Positions 52,960 to 61,491 of a stretch of 64,000 nt of DNA are shown in pieces. Position numbers and translations under genes: made by a program. Below the pieces are notes generated by a model. That model saw nothing but the letters and a program-made list of their open reading frames with translations, searched no databases and had not been told where the DNA came from. Source of the stretch: Neorhizobium galegae bv. orientalis str. HAMBI 540 (GTDB lineage Bacteria; Pseudomonadota; Alphaproteobacteria; Rhizobiales; Rhizobiaceae); assembly GCF_000731315.1 (NCBI RefSeq), contig NZ_HG938353.1:2542001-2606000 (forward strand), in the 5' to 3' direction. Position 1 is the stretch's first letter; the number at the start of each line of letters is the position of its first letter.

Positions 52960-52990
52960 CCTACCGGCTTTTCGTTGGCATCTTAACGCC

Positions 52991-53950
52991 ATGACACAGA
53001 ACCAGCCACACCCCTCCGCCGATGGTATTCTCGCTGCTTCGAAAAGCATCGATCCCGTCTTCACCAACAGCCCGCTGATCGAGCAACAGACGGCCAATAC
53101 GGCCCTCGGCCTTCGCCTCCTTGCGAAGGTGGAGACGCTCAATCCGATCCGTTCCTTCAAGGGACGCGGCACCGACTGGTGGATGCAGAACGAACCGGCC
53201 GGCGACCACCCCGTCGTCTCCGCCTCCGCCGGCAATTTCGGCCAGGGGCTCGCCTATGCCGGTCGGGCGCACGGACGCAGGGTGGTGATCTTTTCCGCCA
53301 CCACCGCCAATCCCGGCAAGATCGAGGCGATGCGCCGCCTCGGCGCCGACGTGCGGCTGGAAGGCAGCGATTTCGACGCCGCCAAGGCCGCCGCGCGTGC
53401 CTATGCCGAAGCGAATGGCTGCCCCTTTGTTGAAGACGGCGCTTTGCGGACGATCGCCGAGGGCGCTGGCACGATCGCGCTCGAAATCACCGAGCGCCTC
53501 TCCCGCCAAACCGTCGAACTCGACGCCATCCTCGTGCCGCTCGGCAACGGCGCGCTGCTGACCGGGATCGGCGCCTGGATGCGTGCCAAGGCACCGAACT
53601 GCAAGGTCATCGGTGTGGTCGCCGCCAATGCGCCCGCCATGAAACACTCTCATGAAACCGGCCGGCTCATCTCCACGAAAACCACAGCAACCGCCGCCGA
53701 TGGCATCGCGGTTCGGGAATGCGTTCCTTACGCATTGGACTGCATGAGGACGACCGTCGACGACGTCTGGGAAGCCAGCGAAGCGGCAATCCGCGCGGCG
53801 CGAGATTTCTGCCGCATCCATTACGGCCTCGTCGTCGAGGAAGCCGGCGCCGCCGGCATTGCAGGTCTGCTGGAAAACGGCACGAACCTCAAAGGCCGAA
53901 CAGTCGCCACCATCCTTTGCGGCGGCAATGTCCGCACGGACATCGCATGA
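52991..53950 (+). CDS. PLP-dependent threonine/serine dehydratase-like enzyme
   Basis: A 319-residue fold-type II PLP enzyme. The Schiff-base lysine lies in NPIRSFKGRGTDWWM, and the phosphate-binding glycine-rich loop is seen as VPLGNGALLTGIGAW. SASAGNFGQGLAYAGRAHGRRVVIFSATTANPGKIEAMRRLGADV matches the substrate-binding SAGNHGQ motif of threonine dehydratases. It lacks the C-terminal ACT-like regulatory domain of IlvA, so it is probably catabolic. It is divergent from an Lrp-type regulator. Confidence 0.85.
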   Translation: MTQNQPHPSADGILAASKSIDPVFTNSPLIEQQTANTALGLRLLAKVETLNPIRSFKGRGTDWWMQNEPAGDHPVVSASAGNFGQGLAYAGRAHGRRVVIFSATTANPGKIEAMRRLGADVRLEGSDFDAAKAAARAYAEANGCPFVEDGALRTIAEGAGTIALEITERLSRQTVELDAILVPLGNGALLTGIGAWMRAKAPNCKVIGVVAANAPAMKHSHETGRLISTKTTATAADGIAVRECVPYALDCMRTTVDDVWEASEAAIRAARDFCRIHYGLVVEEAGAAGIAGLLENGTNLKGRTVATILCGGNVRTDIA

Positions 53951-54033
53951 CGTCTCGCCTGCATCGATCGCCTCTCCCCGTTTCCCCGTTGAACGGTTAG
54001 GTTAGGCGACCGATTCAGCGCGAGGAGCCTGCC

Positions 54034-55731
54034 ATGACCACCCGTCTCGAAAGCCTCATCGACCAGGGCACCGGCCGCGAGCCTGCCGATATCGTGCTGA
54101 AAGGCGGAAAGTTCTTCGATCTCGTCACCGGCGAGCTCGTCGCCTCCGACATCGCCATCTGCGGTGACCGTATCGTCGGCACCTGCGGCGACTATACCGG
54201 CAAGATTGAAATCGACGTTTCCGGCAAGATCGTCGTCCCAGGCTTCATCGACACGCATCTCCACATCGAATCGTCGCTGGTAACCCCGCACGAGTTCGAC
54301 CGCTGCGTCCTGCCCTACGGCGTCACCACCGCGATCTGCGATCCGCACGAGATCGCCAACGTGCTCGGCACCGAGGGCATACAATTCTTCCTGGATTCCT
54401 CGCTGGAAACGATCATGGACATCCGCGTCCAGCTCTCTTCCTGCGTGCCGGCGACCCACCTGGAGACGGCCGGCGCCGACCTGCCGATCGAAAAGCTGCT
54501 GCCCTTCCGCGACCACCCGAAGGTCATCGGCCTTGCCGAATTCATGAATTTCCCGGGCGTCATCTACAAGGACCCGATGTGCCTCGCCAAGCTCGACGCC
54601 TTCTACGGCGACCACATCGACGGCCACGCCCCGTTGCTGCGGGGCAACGACCTGAATGGCTACCTCTCCGCCGGCATCCGCACCGAGCACGAATGTACCA
54701 CCGCCGAGGAGGCGCTCGAAAAGATCCGCAAGGGCATGCACATCCTGGTGCGCGAAGGCTCGGTCTCGAAGGACCTGCACGCCCTGATGCCACTCCTCAC
54801 CGAGCGCCTGTCACCCTACCTGGCGCTCTGCACCGACGACCGCAATCCGCTCGACATCGCCGAACAGGGCCATCTCGACTACATGATCCGAACCGCGATC
54901 GCCCATGGCGTCGAACCACTCGCCGTCTACCGCGCGGCCTCGATTTCTGCGGCCAAAGCGTTCGGCTTGCGCGACCGGGGCCTTGTCGCACCCGGCTGGC
55001 GAGCCGATCTCGTCGTCGTCGACAGCCTCGAAAACTGCAAGGCCGAGATCGTCTTTTCCGCCGGGCGCAAGGTTACGGACGAACTTTTTGCCACCCGCAG
55101 ACCCGTCGCCCCAGTCGGCCTCGACAGCGTCAAGGCGCGTCCCGTCCAGGCGATGCATTTCGGCGTTCCGGTGAGCGAAGGCGAGACGCCTGTCATCGGC
55201 GTGATGCCAGGCAAGATCATCACCGAACATCGCCGCTACCGCCTGCCATCGGCGGGCAACCAGACCGGCATCGATCTCGACCGCGATATCATCAAGGTCG
55301 CGGTCATCGAGCGGCATGGCAAGAACGGCAACCATGCCAATGGTTTCGTTCAGGGTTTCGGATTGAAGAAAGGGGCGATCGCCTCGACCGTCGGGCATGA
55401 CAGCCACAATATCTGCGTCGTCGGCGTCAGCGAGGACGACATGGCGATGGCCGCCAACCGCCTCGGCGAAATCCACGGTGGCTTCGTGGTGGTCGAGGAC
55501 GGCAAAGTCACCGGCGAGATCGCCCTGCCGATCGCGGGCCTGATGAGCCTCGAACCCTACGAAACCGTCCGCGACACCCTCCACCACCTCCGCCAGACCG
55601 CTTACGCGCTCGGCACCACCCTCCAGGAACCCTTCCTCCAGGTCGCATTCCTGCCATTGCCCGTCATTCCGCACCTGAAGATTTCGGATAAGGGCATGGT
55701 CGATGTGGATAGGTTTGCGCTGATTGGGTGA
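54034..55731 (+). CDS. ade: Adenine deaminase
   Basis: A 565-residue amidohydrolase-superfamily enzyme converting adenine to hypoxanthine. The N-terminal metal site is [22 protein letters not shown], followed by [34 protein letters not shown] and [11 protein letters not shown]. The C-terminal domain has [36 protein letters not shown], characteristic of Ade. The length is normal. It follows the dehydratase gene by 83 bp in the same direction but is functionally separate. Confidence 0.95.
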   Translation: MTTRLESLIDQGTGREPADIVLKGGKFFDLVTGELVASDIAICGDRIVGTCGDYTGKIEIDVSGKIVVPGFIDTHLHIESSLVTPHEFDRCVLPYGVTTAICDPHEIANVLGTEGIQFFLDSSLETIMDIRVQLSSCVPATHLETAGADLPIEKLLPFRDHPKVIGLAEFMNFPGVIYKDPMCLAKLDAFYGDHIDGHAPLLRGNDLNGYLSAGIRTEHECTTAEEALEKIRKGMHILVREGSVSKDLHALMPLLTERLSPYLALCTDDRNPLDIAEQGHLDYMIRTAIAHGVEPLAVYRAASISAAKAFGLRDRGLVAPGWRADLVVVDSLENCKAEIVFSAGRKVTDELFATRRPVAPVGLDSVKARPVQAMHFGVPVSEGETPVIGVMPGKIITEHRRYRLPSAGNQTGIDLDRDIIKVAVIERHGKNGNHANGFVQGFGLKKGAIASTVGHDSHNICVVGVSEDDMAMAANRLGEIHGGFVVVEDGKVTGEIALPIAGLMSLEPYETVRDTLHHLRQTAYALGTTLQEPFLQVAFLPLPVIPHLKISDKGMVDVDRFALIG

Positions 55732-55810
55732 CTTCGAAGGCCACGCGTTGGTGGTAACAACCATTGGCGAATTATTCTGTCCTCAAGAAAATTGGTTGAA
55801 AGAGGACCCA

Positions 55811-56056
55811 ATGCCCATCGTCTTCCGTTCTGGCGCCCTGAAATTCTATTTCTATTCCAATGAAGGCGACCCGCGGGAGCCCGTACATATTCACGTCCGG
55901 GGCGGTAGCGCAAATGCGAAGATCTGGTTGGAGCCGACCATAGGAGTGGCGGAAAGCGACGGCTTCAACAGCCGTGACCTGTCTGCTATTATCCGGCTCG
56001 TCATCGACAATCGTTCTCTGATCAAGCGGGCATGGCATGAGCATTTTGGCAACTGA
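55811..56056 (+). CDS. DUF4160 domain-containing protein
   Basis: An 81-residue protein starting MPIVFRSGALKFYFYSNEGDPREPVHIHVRGGSANAKIWLEP, the diagnostic DUF4160 pattern with the PxHxHV element. It overlaps the DUF2442 gene that follows by 20 bases. DUF4160-DUF2442 pairs are widespread and suspected to be toxin-antitoxin-like modules, but without firm proof. The start ATG 55811 is chosen for family similarity. Confidence 0.8.
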   Translation: MPIVFRSGALKFYFYSNEGDPREPVHIHVRGGSANAKIWLEPTIGVAESDGFNSRDLSAIIRLVIDNRSLIKRAWHEHFGN

Positions 56057-56282
56057 GGTGAAATTCGACGACGACACCATGTGGGTCTCGCTCAACGACG
56101 GCCGCACATTGGGCGTGCCGCTTGCCTGGTTTCCTCGTCTGCTTCTTGCGAAGCCGGCCGATCGCCAAAAATTCGAACTGAGCCCGGGTGGCATTCACTG
56201 GGATGATCTCGACGAAGACATCTCCATCGCCGGCCTTCTGGAAGGGCGCGGCGACAGGACGGTGAAACGTCCTGCCGCATAA
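56037..56282 (+). CDS. DUF2442 domain-containing protein
   Basis: An 81-residue protein with the DUF2442 pattern (VKFDDDTMWVSLNDGRTLGVPLAWFPRLLLAKPADRQKFELSPGGIHWDDLDEDISIAGLLEG). Its start lies inside the preceding DUF4160 gene (20-base overlap), so the two are one translational unit. Related proteins are proposed antitoxin/DNA-binding partners. The exact function is unknown. Confidence 0.8.
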   Translation: MSILATEVKFDDDTMWVSLNDGRTLGVPLAWFPRLLLAKPADRQKFELSPGGIHWDDLDEDISIAGLLEGRGDRTVKRPAA

Positions 56283-56300
56283 ATCCTGTTAGGATCGTCC

Positions 56301-56501
56301 ATGAGCAAGCTGGAGCAGATCGAGAAAGCCGTTGCCCAACTGGACCGACAAGAGCTGGAAGCATTCTCGCTCTGGTTCGAAGAATTTCAGGCTGAACGCT
56401 GGGATCGCCAGATCGAGAAAGACGATGCGGAAAGCGAATTCGACCGTCTCACAGAGGATGCCTTGACCGAATTCCGTGCGGGAAAGACAAGGTCGCTTTG
56501 A
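56301..56501 (+). CDS. Antitoxin-like small protein without an adjacent toxin
   Basis: A 66-residue, highly charged helical protein (MSKLEQIEKAVAQLDRQELEAFSLWFEEFQAERWDRQIEKDD), like small antitoxins that normally precede RelE/ParE toxin genes. The stop overlaps a following ATG (TGATG), as in such pairs, but the frame after it stays open for only 15 codons. The toxin is therefore missing or deleted. It follows the DUF4160-DUF2442 pair by 18 bp. Confidence 0.65.
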   Translation: MSKLEQIEKAVAQLDRQELEAFSLWFEEFQAERWDRQIEKDDAESEFDRLTEDALTEFRAGKTRSL

Positions 56502-56517
56502 TGCGCGCCGCCTCCCC

Positions 56518-56886
56518 TCACCTCCGCCTCAACACCATCCCCGCATGATAAAGCACGCCGTCGCGAAAATCGCCGTCGGCGGTGAAGCCGGTGTCGTCCT
56601 TGTAGTCGATATGGTCGCCGGTCACCCAGTAGCGGCCCTCATAGGCCTTTTCGCGGGTGCCGCGCGCTTCCACATAACGGCCGTTCGGCAGCAGTTCGTG
56701 GCGGATGTGGTTGTCCTCGGTCACCCACATTCCGGCATAGGGATGTTCGGTCATGGTTTTCTCCTCTTCCTTGATGTCGTGCGCAAGCGCCGTAAACGTC
56801 GCGATGAAGGCGAAAGCCGCGGCAACGGCGACAAACGCCAGCGGGGCTCGGAAACCCGAGTGGGCTCGAAAAAACCGTTCAGCCAT
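56518..56886 (-). CDS. Atu4866-domain protein, with possible export signal
   Basis: A 122-residue product from ATG 56886 with an N-terminal signal-like helix (APLAFVAVAAAFAFIATFTALAHD). The C-terminal 78 residues match the Atu4866 domain (MTEHPYAGMWVTEDNHIRHELLPNGRY, ending YHAGMVLRRR). An internal ATG at 56754, preceded by GAGGAGAAAACC, would give just that domain in the cytoplasm. Both starts have good ribosome binding sites (GGAGGGAA for the outer one). The family function is unknown. Confidence 0.75.
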   Translation of the reverse strand: MAERFFRAHSGFRAPLAFVAVAAAFAFIATFTALAHDIKEEEKTMTEHPYAGMWVTEDNHIRHELLPNGRYVEARGTREKAYEGRYWVTGDHIDYKDDTGFTADGDFRDGVLYHAGMVLRRR

Positions 56887-57016
56887 TGAGATATTCCCTC
56901 CTGAGTATCCGTTCGCGGCGGCGTCTTTGCGTGCCGCGGGAGCGTTTGAGGAAGCCGCCGGCAAAATCGGCGACCCAATGGATGGGGCTTTCAAGTAAGT
57001 GCTGAAAATTGCTCAT
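56879..57016 (-). CDS. Small basic protein (45 aa) overlapping the Atu4866 gene
   Basis: An open frame starting MSNFQHLLESPIHWVADFAG and ending in an Arg-rich tail (SRGTQRRRRERILRREYLNG). GGAG lies 6 nt before ATG 57016. Its stop codon (56881-56879) lies just inside the next gene's start (56886), giving an 8-base overlap and likely translational coupling. I do not recognise it. The Arg-rich end resembles short DUF1127-like proteins only superficially. Confidence 0.5.
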   Translation of the reverse strand: MSNFQHLLESPIHWVADFAGGFLKRSRGTQRRRRERILRREYLNG

Positions 57017-57179
57017 CACCATCTCCATTTGCGTCCGGGCTGGTTCGATCGGACGAGCCGAATATGGTGGAAAGTGGGGAATGTGCGGTAGACCAGTCCT
57101 CCGGCATGATTGCACAATCCTCCGAAGCTCATTTGAAATGACCGGCAACGCCACCATATGATGTCCACACCAAACCGCA

Positions 57180-57204
57180 GGAATGCCGCACTTCAAGGCA
57201 TTCC
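57180..57204. promoter_or_regulatory. Inverted repeat before the AraC-type gene
   Basis: GGAATGCC-N9-GGCATTCC has perfect 8-bp arms and ends 21 bp before the AraC-type start codon. It could be an operator or a hairpin in the 5' untranslated region. Confidence 0.45.
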
Positions 57205-57225
57205 CACCTTCGAACGAGATCCAGG

Positions 57226-58128
57226 ATGGAAAAACTCGACCAAATCGCCCGGCTGATTGCACAAAACACCGATGACGATGGCGTGCTCGACACGGCGATC
57301 CCACGCCTGTCGGTGATCCGCATGTCGAAGCCGACCGAGCCGCTGCATGCCATCCATCAGCCGGCGGTGTGTATCATCGCGCAAGGGGCGAAACAGGTCA
57401 TGCTGGCCGACGAAATCTTTCGCTACAGTCCCGGCCAGTATCTGGTCGTCTCGGTCGACATGCCCGTCACCGGCCAGGTCATCGAGGCGACGCAGGACAA
57501 GCCCTATCTCTGCCTGCGCCTCGATCTCGACCTGAAGCTGCTAAGCGAGATGCTGGTGGACATGCCGGCGGCGCTCGCCACGCCGACCATGCGTAAAAAA
57601 TGCATCGGCCTCAGCCATACCACCCCGGAATTCCTGGATGCCGCACTCCGCCTCACCCAGCTTCTCGACCGCCCGGACGAGATCGCCTATCTCGCGCCGC
57701 TGATCGAGCGGGAACTGATGTTCCGGCTGCTGCGTGGCGATCAGGCCGAGATGATCCGCCAGATTCTCGCCCCTGAAAACCGGCTGCAGCAGGTCAACCG
57801 GGCGATTTCCTGGATCCGCCAGAACTTCTCCGCCCCCTTTTCGATCGAGCAGGTCGCGGTCGAAGCGCGCATGAGCACGTCCTCGCTGCACCAGCATTTT
57901 CGCGAGGTGACGGCGATGAGCCCACTGCAATATCAGAAGCAGCTGCGCCTGCAGGAGGCCCGCCGCCTCATCCTCGGCAACGCCATGGATGCCGCCACCG
58001 CCGCCCATCAGGTCGGCTACGACAGCCCCTCGCAGTTCAGCCGAGAATACCGCCGCCTGTTCGGCGCCCCGCCGATCCAGGACATATCGAGGCTGCGCAG
58101 CGAACCTTCCCGTTACGCCGAGGCCTGA
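57226..58128 (+). CDS. AraC-family transcriptional regulator
   Basis: A 300-residue regulator. The N-terminal cupin-like AraC_N domain (VIRMSKPTEPLHAIHQPAVCIIAQGAKQVMLADEIFRYSPGQYLVVSVDMPVTGQV) is of the type found in YtdP/arylsulfatase-cluster AraC proteins. The C-terminal double helix-turn-helix reads FSIEQVAVEARMSTSSLHQHFREVTAMSPLQYQKQLRLQEARRLIL and HQVGYDSPSQFSREYRRLFG. It lies divergent from the 45-aa/Atu4866 genes and may control them. The ligand is unknown. Confidence 0.9.
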   Translation: MEKLDQIARLIAQNTDDDGVLDTAIPRLSVIRMSKPTEPLHAIHQPAVCIIAQGAKQVMLADEIFRYSPGQYLVVSVDMPVTGQVIEATQDKPYLCLRLDLDLKLLSEMLVDMPAALATPTMRKKCIGLSHTTPEFLDAALRLTQLLDRPDEIAYLAPLIERELMFRLLRGDQAEMIRQILAPENRLQQVNRAISWIRQNFSAPFSIEQVAVEARMSTSSLHQHFREVTAMSPLQYQKQLRLQEARRLILGNAMDAATAAHQVGYDSPSQFSREYRRLFGAPPIQDISRLRSEPSRYAEA

Positions 58129-58158
58129 TCCGCTCGATTCCCTCGTTTCGAAAATTAT

Positions 58159-58174
58159 TCAACCGAACGGTTGA
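58159..58174. promoter_or_regulatory. ArsR operator, upstream copy
   Basis: TCAACC-GAAC-GGTTGA is a perfect inverted repeat with 6-bp arms, 33 bp before the start codon of the ArsR-type gene. It has the same arms and spacing as the second copy at 58197-58216. Confidence 0.65.
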
Positions 58175-58196
58175 CAATAAAATCGCATGCGCGCAT

Positions 58197-58216
58197 ATTC
58201 AACCACATGGTTGAAT
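58197..58216. promoter_or_regulatory. ArsR operator overlapping the start codon
   Basis: ATTCAACC-ACAT-GGTTGAAT is a perfect inverted repeat with 8-bp arms. The ATG of the regulator (58207-58209) lies at its centre, so repressor binding would cover the start of its own gene. Confidence 0.7.
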
Positions 58217-58632
58217 TAAGCACATATCCGATCGATACGGTCTTTCACGCCCTCAGCGACGGCACGCGCCGCCGCATGCTCCGCGAGCTGGCGCAGGGCG
58301 AGCGCACCGTCAGCCAATTGGCCGAGCCGCACGACATGTCGCTCGCGGCGGCCTCGAAACACATCAAGGTGCTGGAAGGCGCCGGACTAATCCGCCGTGA
58401 AATTCACGGCCGCACCCATCTTTGCCGCCTCGAACCCGGCCCGCTTGCGACCGCCCATGAATGGCTCACTTTCTATGAGCGCTTCTGGACCAACAGGCTC
58501 GATATCCTGGAACGCCTTCTCAGGGAGGAGGACGCTCAAAAGAGCGCCCGCGACGAGATCCGGAAGAATCCGTTGAAATCCTCTGCCCCACAGAACTCTG
58601 AAACTGAACCTGAAACGGGAGAAGACCAATGA
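58207..58632 (+). CDS. ArsR-family regulator (paired with an SRPBCC protein)
   Basis: A 141-residue winged-helix repressor: YPIDTVFHALSDGTRRRMLRELAQGERTVSQLAEPHDMSLAAASKHIKVLEGAGLIRREIHGRTHLCRLEPGPL. It lacks metal-binding cysteines, as usual for the ArsR proteins co-encoded with AHSA1/SRPBCC partners. The charged C-terminal tail is longer than in most relatives. Its stop overlaps the next start (ATGA, 58629-58632). Two palindromes in its promoter imply autoregulation. Confidence 0.88.
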   Translation: MVELSTYPIDTVFHALSDGTRRRMLRELAQGERTVSQLAEPHDMSLAAASKHIKVLEGAGLIRREIHGRTHLCRLEPGPLATAHEWLTFYERFWTNRLDILERLLREEDAQKSARDEIRKNPLKSSAPQNSETEPETGEDQ

Positions 58633-59162
58633 GCGACATGACATCGTTGAACAAATACGGCGCTGTGGCCGAACCTTTCGCCTTCAGCATCCAGCGCCGG
58701 TTGCCAGGCCCCATCGAGAGAATCTGGGCCTACCTCACCGACAGCGATCTTCGCCGCCAGTGGCTCGCATCGGGCATCATACCGGCACAGGCGGGCAGTT
58801 CCTTCGAACTCACCTGGCGCAACGACGAACTGGCCGGCTCGGCCGACGGCAGGCCGGAAGGCTTTCCCGCCGAACACAGCATTCAGAGCGAAGTGATCGC
58901 CTTCGAGCCTCCGCATCGCCTCGTCTTCTCCTGGCCGCCACGCGGCGAGGTCAGCTTTGAACTTCAGCCGGCCGGCAGCGAAATCCTGCTCACCGTCACG
59001 CATCGGCGGATTTCCGATCGCCGCAACATGGTCATGGTCGGCGCCGGCTGGCACATGCATCTCGACATCCTGGTCGCCCGGGCGACCGGCGCCAAGCCTG
59101 AACCGTTCTGGGAAGGCTGGAGCCGCCTCAAGGAAGAATACGACCGCCGCATCCCGGCCTGA
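58629..59162 (+). CDS. SRPBCC (AHSA1-like) domain protein
   Basis: A 177-residue START/Bet v1-like protein (AFSIQRRLPGPIERIWAYLTDSDLRRQWLASG, later PPHRLVFSWPPRGEVSFELQPAGSEILLTVTHRRIS and WHMHLDILVARATG ending WEGWSRLKEEYDRR). The fold binds hydrophobic ligands. In ArsR-SRPBCC operons it is often linked to stress or xenobiotic response, without a defined reaction. It is translationally coupled to the ArsR gene. Confidence 0.88.
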   Translation: MSDMTSLNKYGAVAEPFAFSIQRRLPGPIERIWAYLTDSDLRRQWLASGIIPAQAGSSFELTWRNDELAGSADGRPEGFPAEHSIQSEVIAFEPPHRLVFSWPPRGEVSFELQPAGSEILLTVTHRRISDRRNMVMVGAGWHMHLDILVARATGAKPEPFWEGWSRLKEEYDRRIPA

Positions 59163-59271
59163 AGCACCGTTGTCGCCTCCGCCCCATGGTCCAGGGACGC
59201 CCCGGAGAGTCGGGGCGGAGGTTTCGCCAACGCCCACCGCCCGTGACTGGGCCATCCCATGGAGACAAGAT

Positions 59272-59685
59272 ATGAGCACCCGTTTTACGGGCGGATGCGC
59301 CTGCGGCGCACTTCGCTATGAAATCTCCGCCGAACCGGCGGTCATGGTCGATTGCCAGTGCCGCCAGTGCCAGCGCGAAAGCGGCACCGGCCACGCCTCT
59401 CACCTCACCTTCCCAAGCGCTGCCGCCAAGGTCGAGGGCAATGCGACCCATTGGGAGGCGACTGGCGATGGCGGAACCGTCAAAAGGCGGGCCTTCTGCC
59501 CCACCTGCGGTTCGCCGGTCTACATGACGTTCCCTGCCATGCCGGACTACTTCGTCGTCCGCGCCGGCAGCCTCGACGATCCGAGCCGGTACAAGCCGCA
59601 ATTCGTGACCTGGCACGCCGCCGGCCACGCGTGGGACCACCTCGATCCGGCCCTGCCGAAATTCGAGAACATGCCGCCGGCTTGA
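59272..59685 (+). CDS. GFA-family (Mss4-like) zinc protein
   Basis: A 137-residue protein with the GFA/CENP-V zinc pattern: GGCACGALRYE, VDCQCRQCQRESGTG and FCPTCGSPVY. Members are named after a glutathione-dependent formaldehyde-activating enzyme, but most are unproven. It follows the ArsR-SRPBCC operon by 109 bp in the same direction and may be co-transcribed. ATG 59272 is preceded by GGAGACAAGAT. Confidence 0.88.
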   Translation: MSTRFTGGCACGALRYEISAEPAVMVDCQCRQCQRESGTGHASHLTFPSAAAKVEGNATHWEATGDGGTVKRRAFCPTCGSPVYMTFPAMPDYFVVRAGSLDDPSRYKPQFVTWHAAGHAWDHLDPALPKFENMPPA

Positions 59686-59692
59686 AGCAGCT

Positions 59693-61342
59693 TCACACCC
59701 GGGCGCAGAACACGTCGAGGGCGTCGAGCTTCACCACGCCCTTGTCGAGCCGCGATAGGAAGCCCGGCAGGTTGACCGGCAGGATTTCGCCGAGCCGTTT
59801 CGGCAGGGTGAAATCCTGGGCCCCGCGGGTCAGGTTGAAGATGAACAGCAGTTTTTCGCCACCCTTTTCGCGCACGAAGGCGAGCAGGTCCTGGTTGGTG
59901 TCGAGGAAGGTCATGTCGCCGTCAACAAGCGGCGGATGCGCCTTGCGGAAGGCGAGTGCCGCCCGGTAATGGTGCAGCACCGAATCCGGAAGCGCCTCCT
60001 GTGCGTCGACGGCTCGGGCCGCGTGTTCGCCCGGCACCGGCAGCCAGGTCTTCGAACCGGTGGTGAAGCCCGCATGCGGCTCGCTTGTCTCCCAGGCCAT
60101 CGGCGTGCGGCATCCGTCGCGGCCCTTGAAGGCCGGCCAGAAGCGGATGCCATAGGGGTCGCGCAGATCCTCGAAGGAGAGTTCCGCTTCGGTCAGTCCC
60201 AGTTCCTCGCCCTGATAGAGGCAGATCGAGCCGCGCAATACCGAAAGCAGCGTGATCGACAGTTTTGCGACCCGGTCCTGCTCGGCTGGAGACTCGGCGA
60301 AGCGGGTCACGTGGCGGATGACGTCATGGTTGGAAAACGCCCAGCAGACCCAGCCGTTGCTGACCGTGTCCGCCACCGTCGTCATCACCTTGCGGATATA
60401 GGCCGCATCGAAGGCGGGGCCGAGGAAATCGAAGGTGTAGCACATGTGCAGCTTGTCATTGCCCGTCGTGTAGAGCGCCAGCGTCGAGAGCGAACGCGGC
60501 CCGTCTCCCACCTCGCCCACCGTCGCGCGCCCCTGGTAACTGTCGAGCAGTGCACGCAGCCGCTTCAGGAAGTCGATATTTTCCGGCTGCGTCTTGTCAT
60601 AAAGGTGATTCTGCATGGAATAGGGATTGGTATCCGTCTCCATGCCGGCGCCGTCCGTGTCGTAGACCATCGGCGGGTTGTTGCGCAGTTGCTTGTCGTG
60701 GAAATAGTAGTTGACCGTATCGAGCCGGAACCCGTGCACGCCGCGATCGAGCCAGAAGCGCACCGTATCCAGCATGGCGTTCTGGACGTCGGGATTGTGG
60801 AAGTTGAGGTCCGGCTGGGCGATCAGGAAGTTGTGCATGTAATATTGCTTGCGCACCCCGTCCCATTCCCAACCCGGCCCGCCGAAGATCGACAGCCAGT
60901 TGGTGGGCGCCGTGCCGTCCGGCTTCGGATCGGCCCAGACATACCAGTCCGCCTTCGGATTGGTGCGGCTCGATCGGCTTTCGACGAACCACGGATGCCG
61001 GTCGGAGGTGTGGGAAATCACCTGGTCGATGATCACCTTCAGCCCCAGGCGTTCGGCCTCCGCCATCATCTCGTCGAAATCGGCAAGCGCGCCGAACATC
61101 GGATCGACATTGCAGTAGTCAGAGACGTCGTAGCCCATGTCGGCCATCGGCGAGGTGAAGAAGGGCGAAAGCCAGATCGCGTCGACGCCGAGCGAGGCGA
61201 CATGCGGCAGGCGTGCGGTGATGCCCTTGATGTCGCCGATCCCGTCGCCGGTCGTGTCCTGAAAGGAGCGTGGATAGATCTGGTAGATCACCGCGCCGCG
61301 CCACCAATTTGCATCGACTGCCTTCACCGCCTGTGTCGCCAT
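59693..61342 (-). CDS. Alpha-glucosidase (GH13), AglA-like
   Basis: A 549-residue cytoplasmic glycoside hydrolase. GH13 conserved regions are present: DAIWLSPFFTSPMADMGYDVSDY, the nucleophile Asp in GFRLDTVNYYF, the acid/base Glu in ATVGEVGDG and FSNHDVIRH. It closely resembles AglA of the Rhizobiaceae alpha-glucoside uptake operon, but no aglEFGK transport genes are adjacent here. It should cleave maltose, sucrose or trehalose-type sugars. It is divergent from a sugar kinase gene. Confidence 0.92.
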   Translation of the reverse strand: MATQAVKAVDANWWRGAVIYQIYPRSFQDTTGDGIGDIKGITARLPHVASLGVDAIWLSPFFTSPMADMGYDVSDYCNVDPMFGALADFDEMMAEAERLGLKVIIDQVISHTSDRHPWFVESRSSRTNPKADWYVWADPKPDGTAPTNWLSIFGGPGWEWDGVRKQYYMHNFLIAQPDLNFHNPDVQNAMLDTVRFWLDRGVHGFRLDTVNYYFHDKQLRNNPPMVYDTDGAGMETDTNPYSMQNHLYDKTQPENIDFLKRLRALLDSYQGRATVGEVGDGPRSLSTLALYTTGNDKLHMCYTFDFLGPAFDAAYIRKVMTTVADTVSNGWVCWAFSNHDVIRHVTRFAESPAEQDRVAKLSITLLSVLRGSICLYQGEELGLTEAELSFEDLRDPYGIRFWPAFKGRDGCRTPMAWETSEPHAGFTTGSKTWLPVPGEHAARAVDAQEALPDSVLHHYRAALAFRKAHPPLVDGDMTFLDTNQDLLAFVREKGGEKLLFIFNLTRGAQDFTLPKRLGEILPVNLPGFLSRLDKGVVKLDALDVFCARV

Positions 61343-61491
61343 CGTCCGACTCTCCTTCCTCAAATGTTCCAGCCCAACCTAGTGCCCCCCGTTCAAAAGA
61401 CAACGCATAAGCAAGGCTCTGCGAAGTTCCCGAACCACTCTCTTGCCACGGCTGAAACTTCGGCCTATGCGAGTTTAAAAATGCGGGAGGG

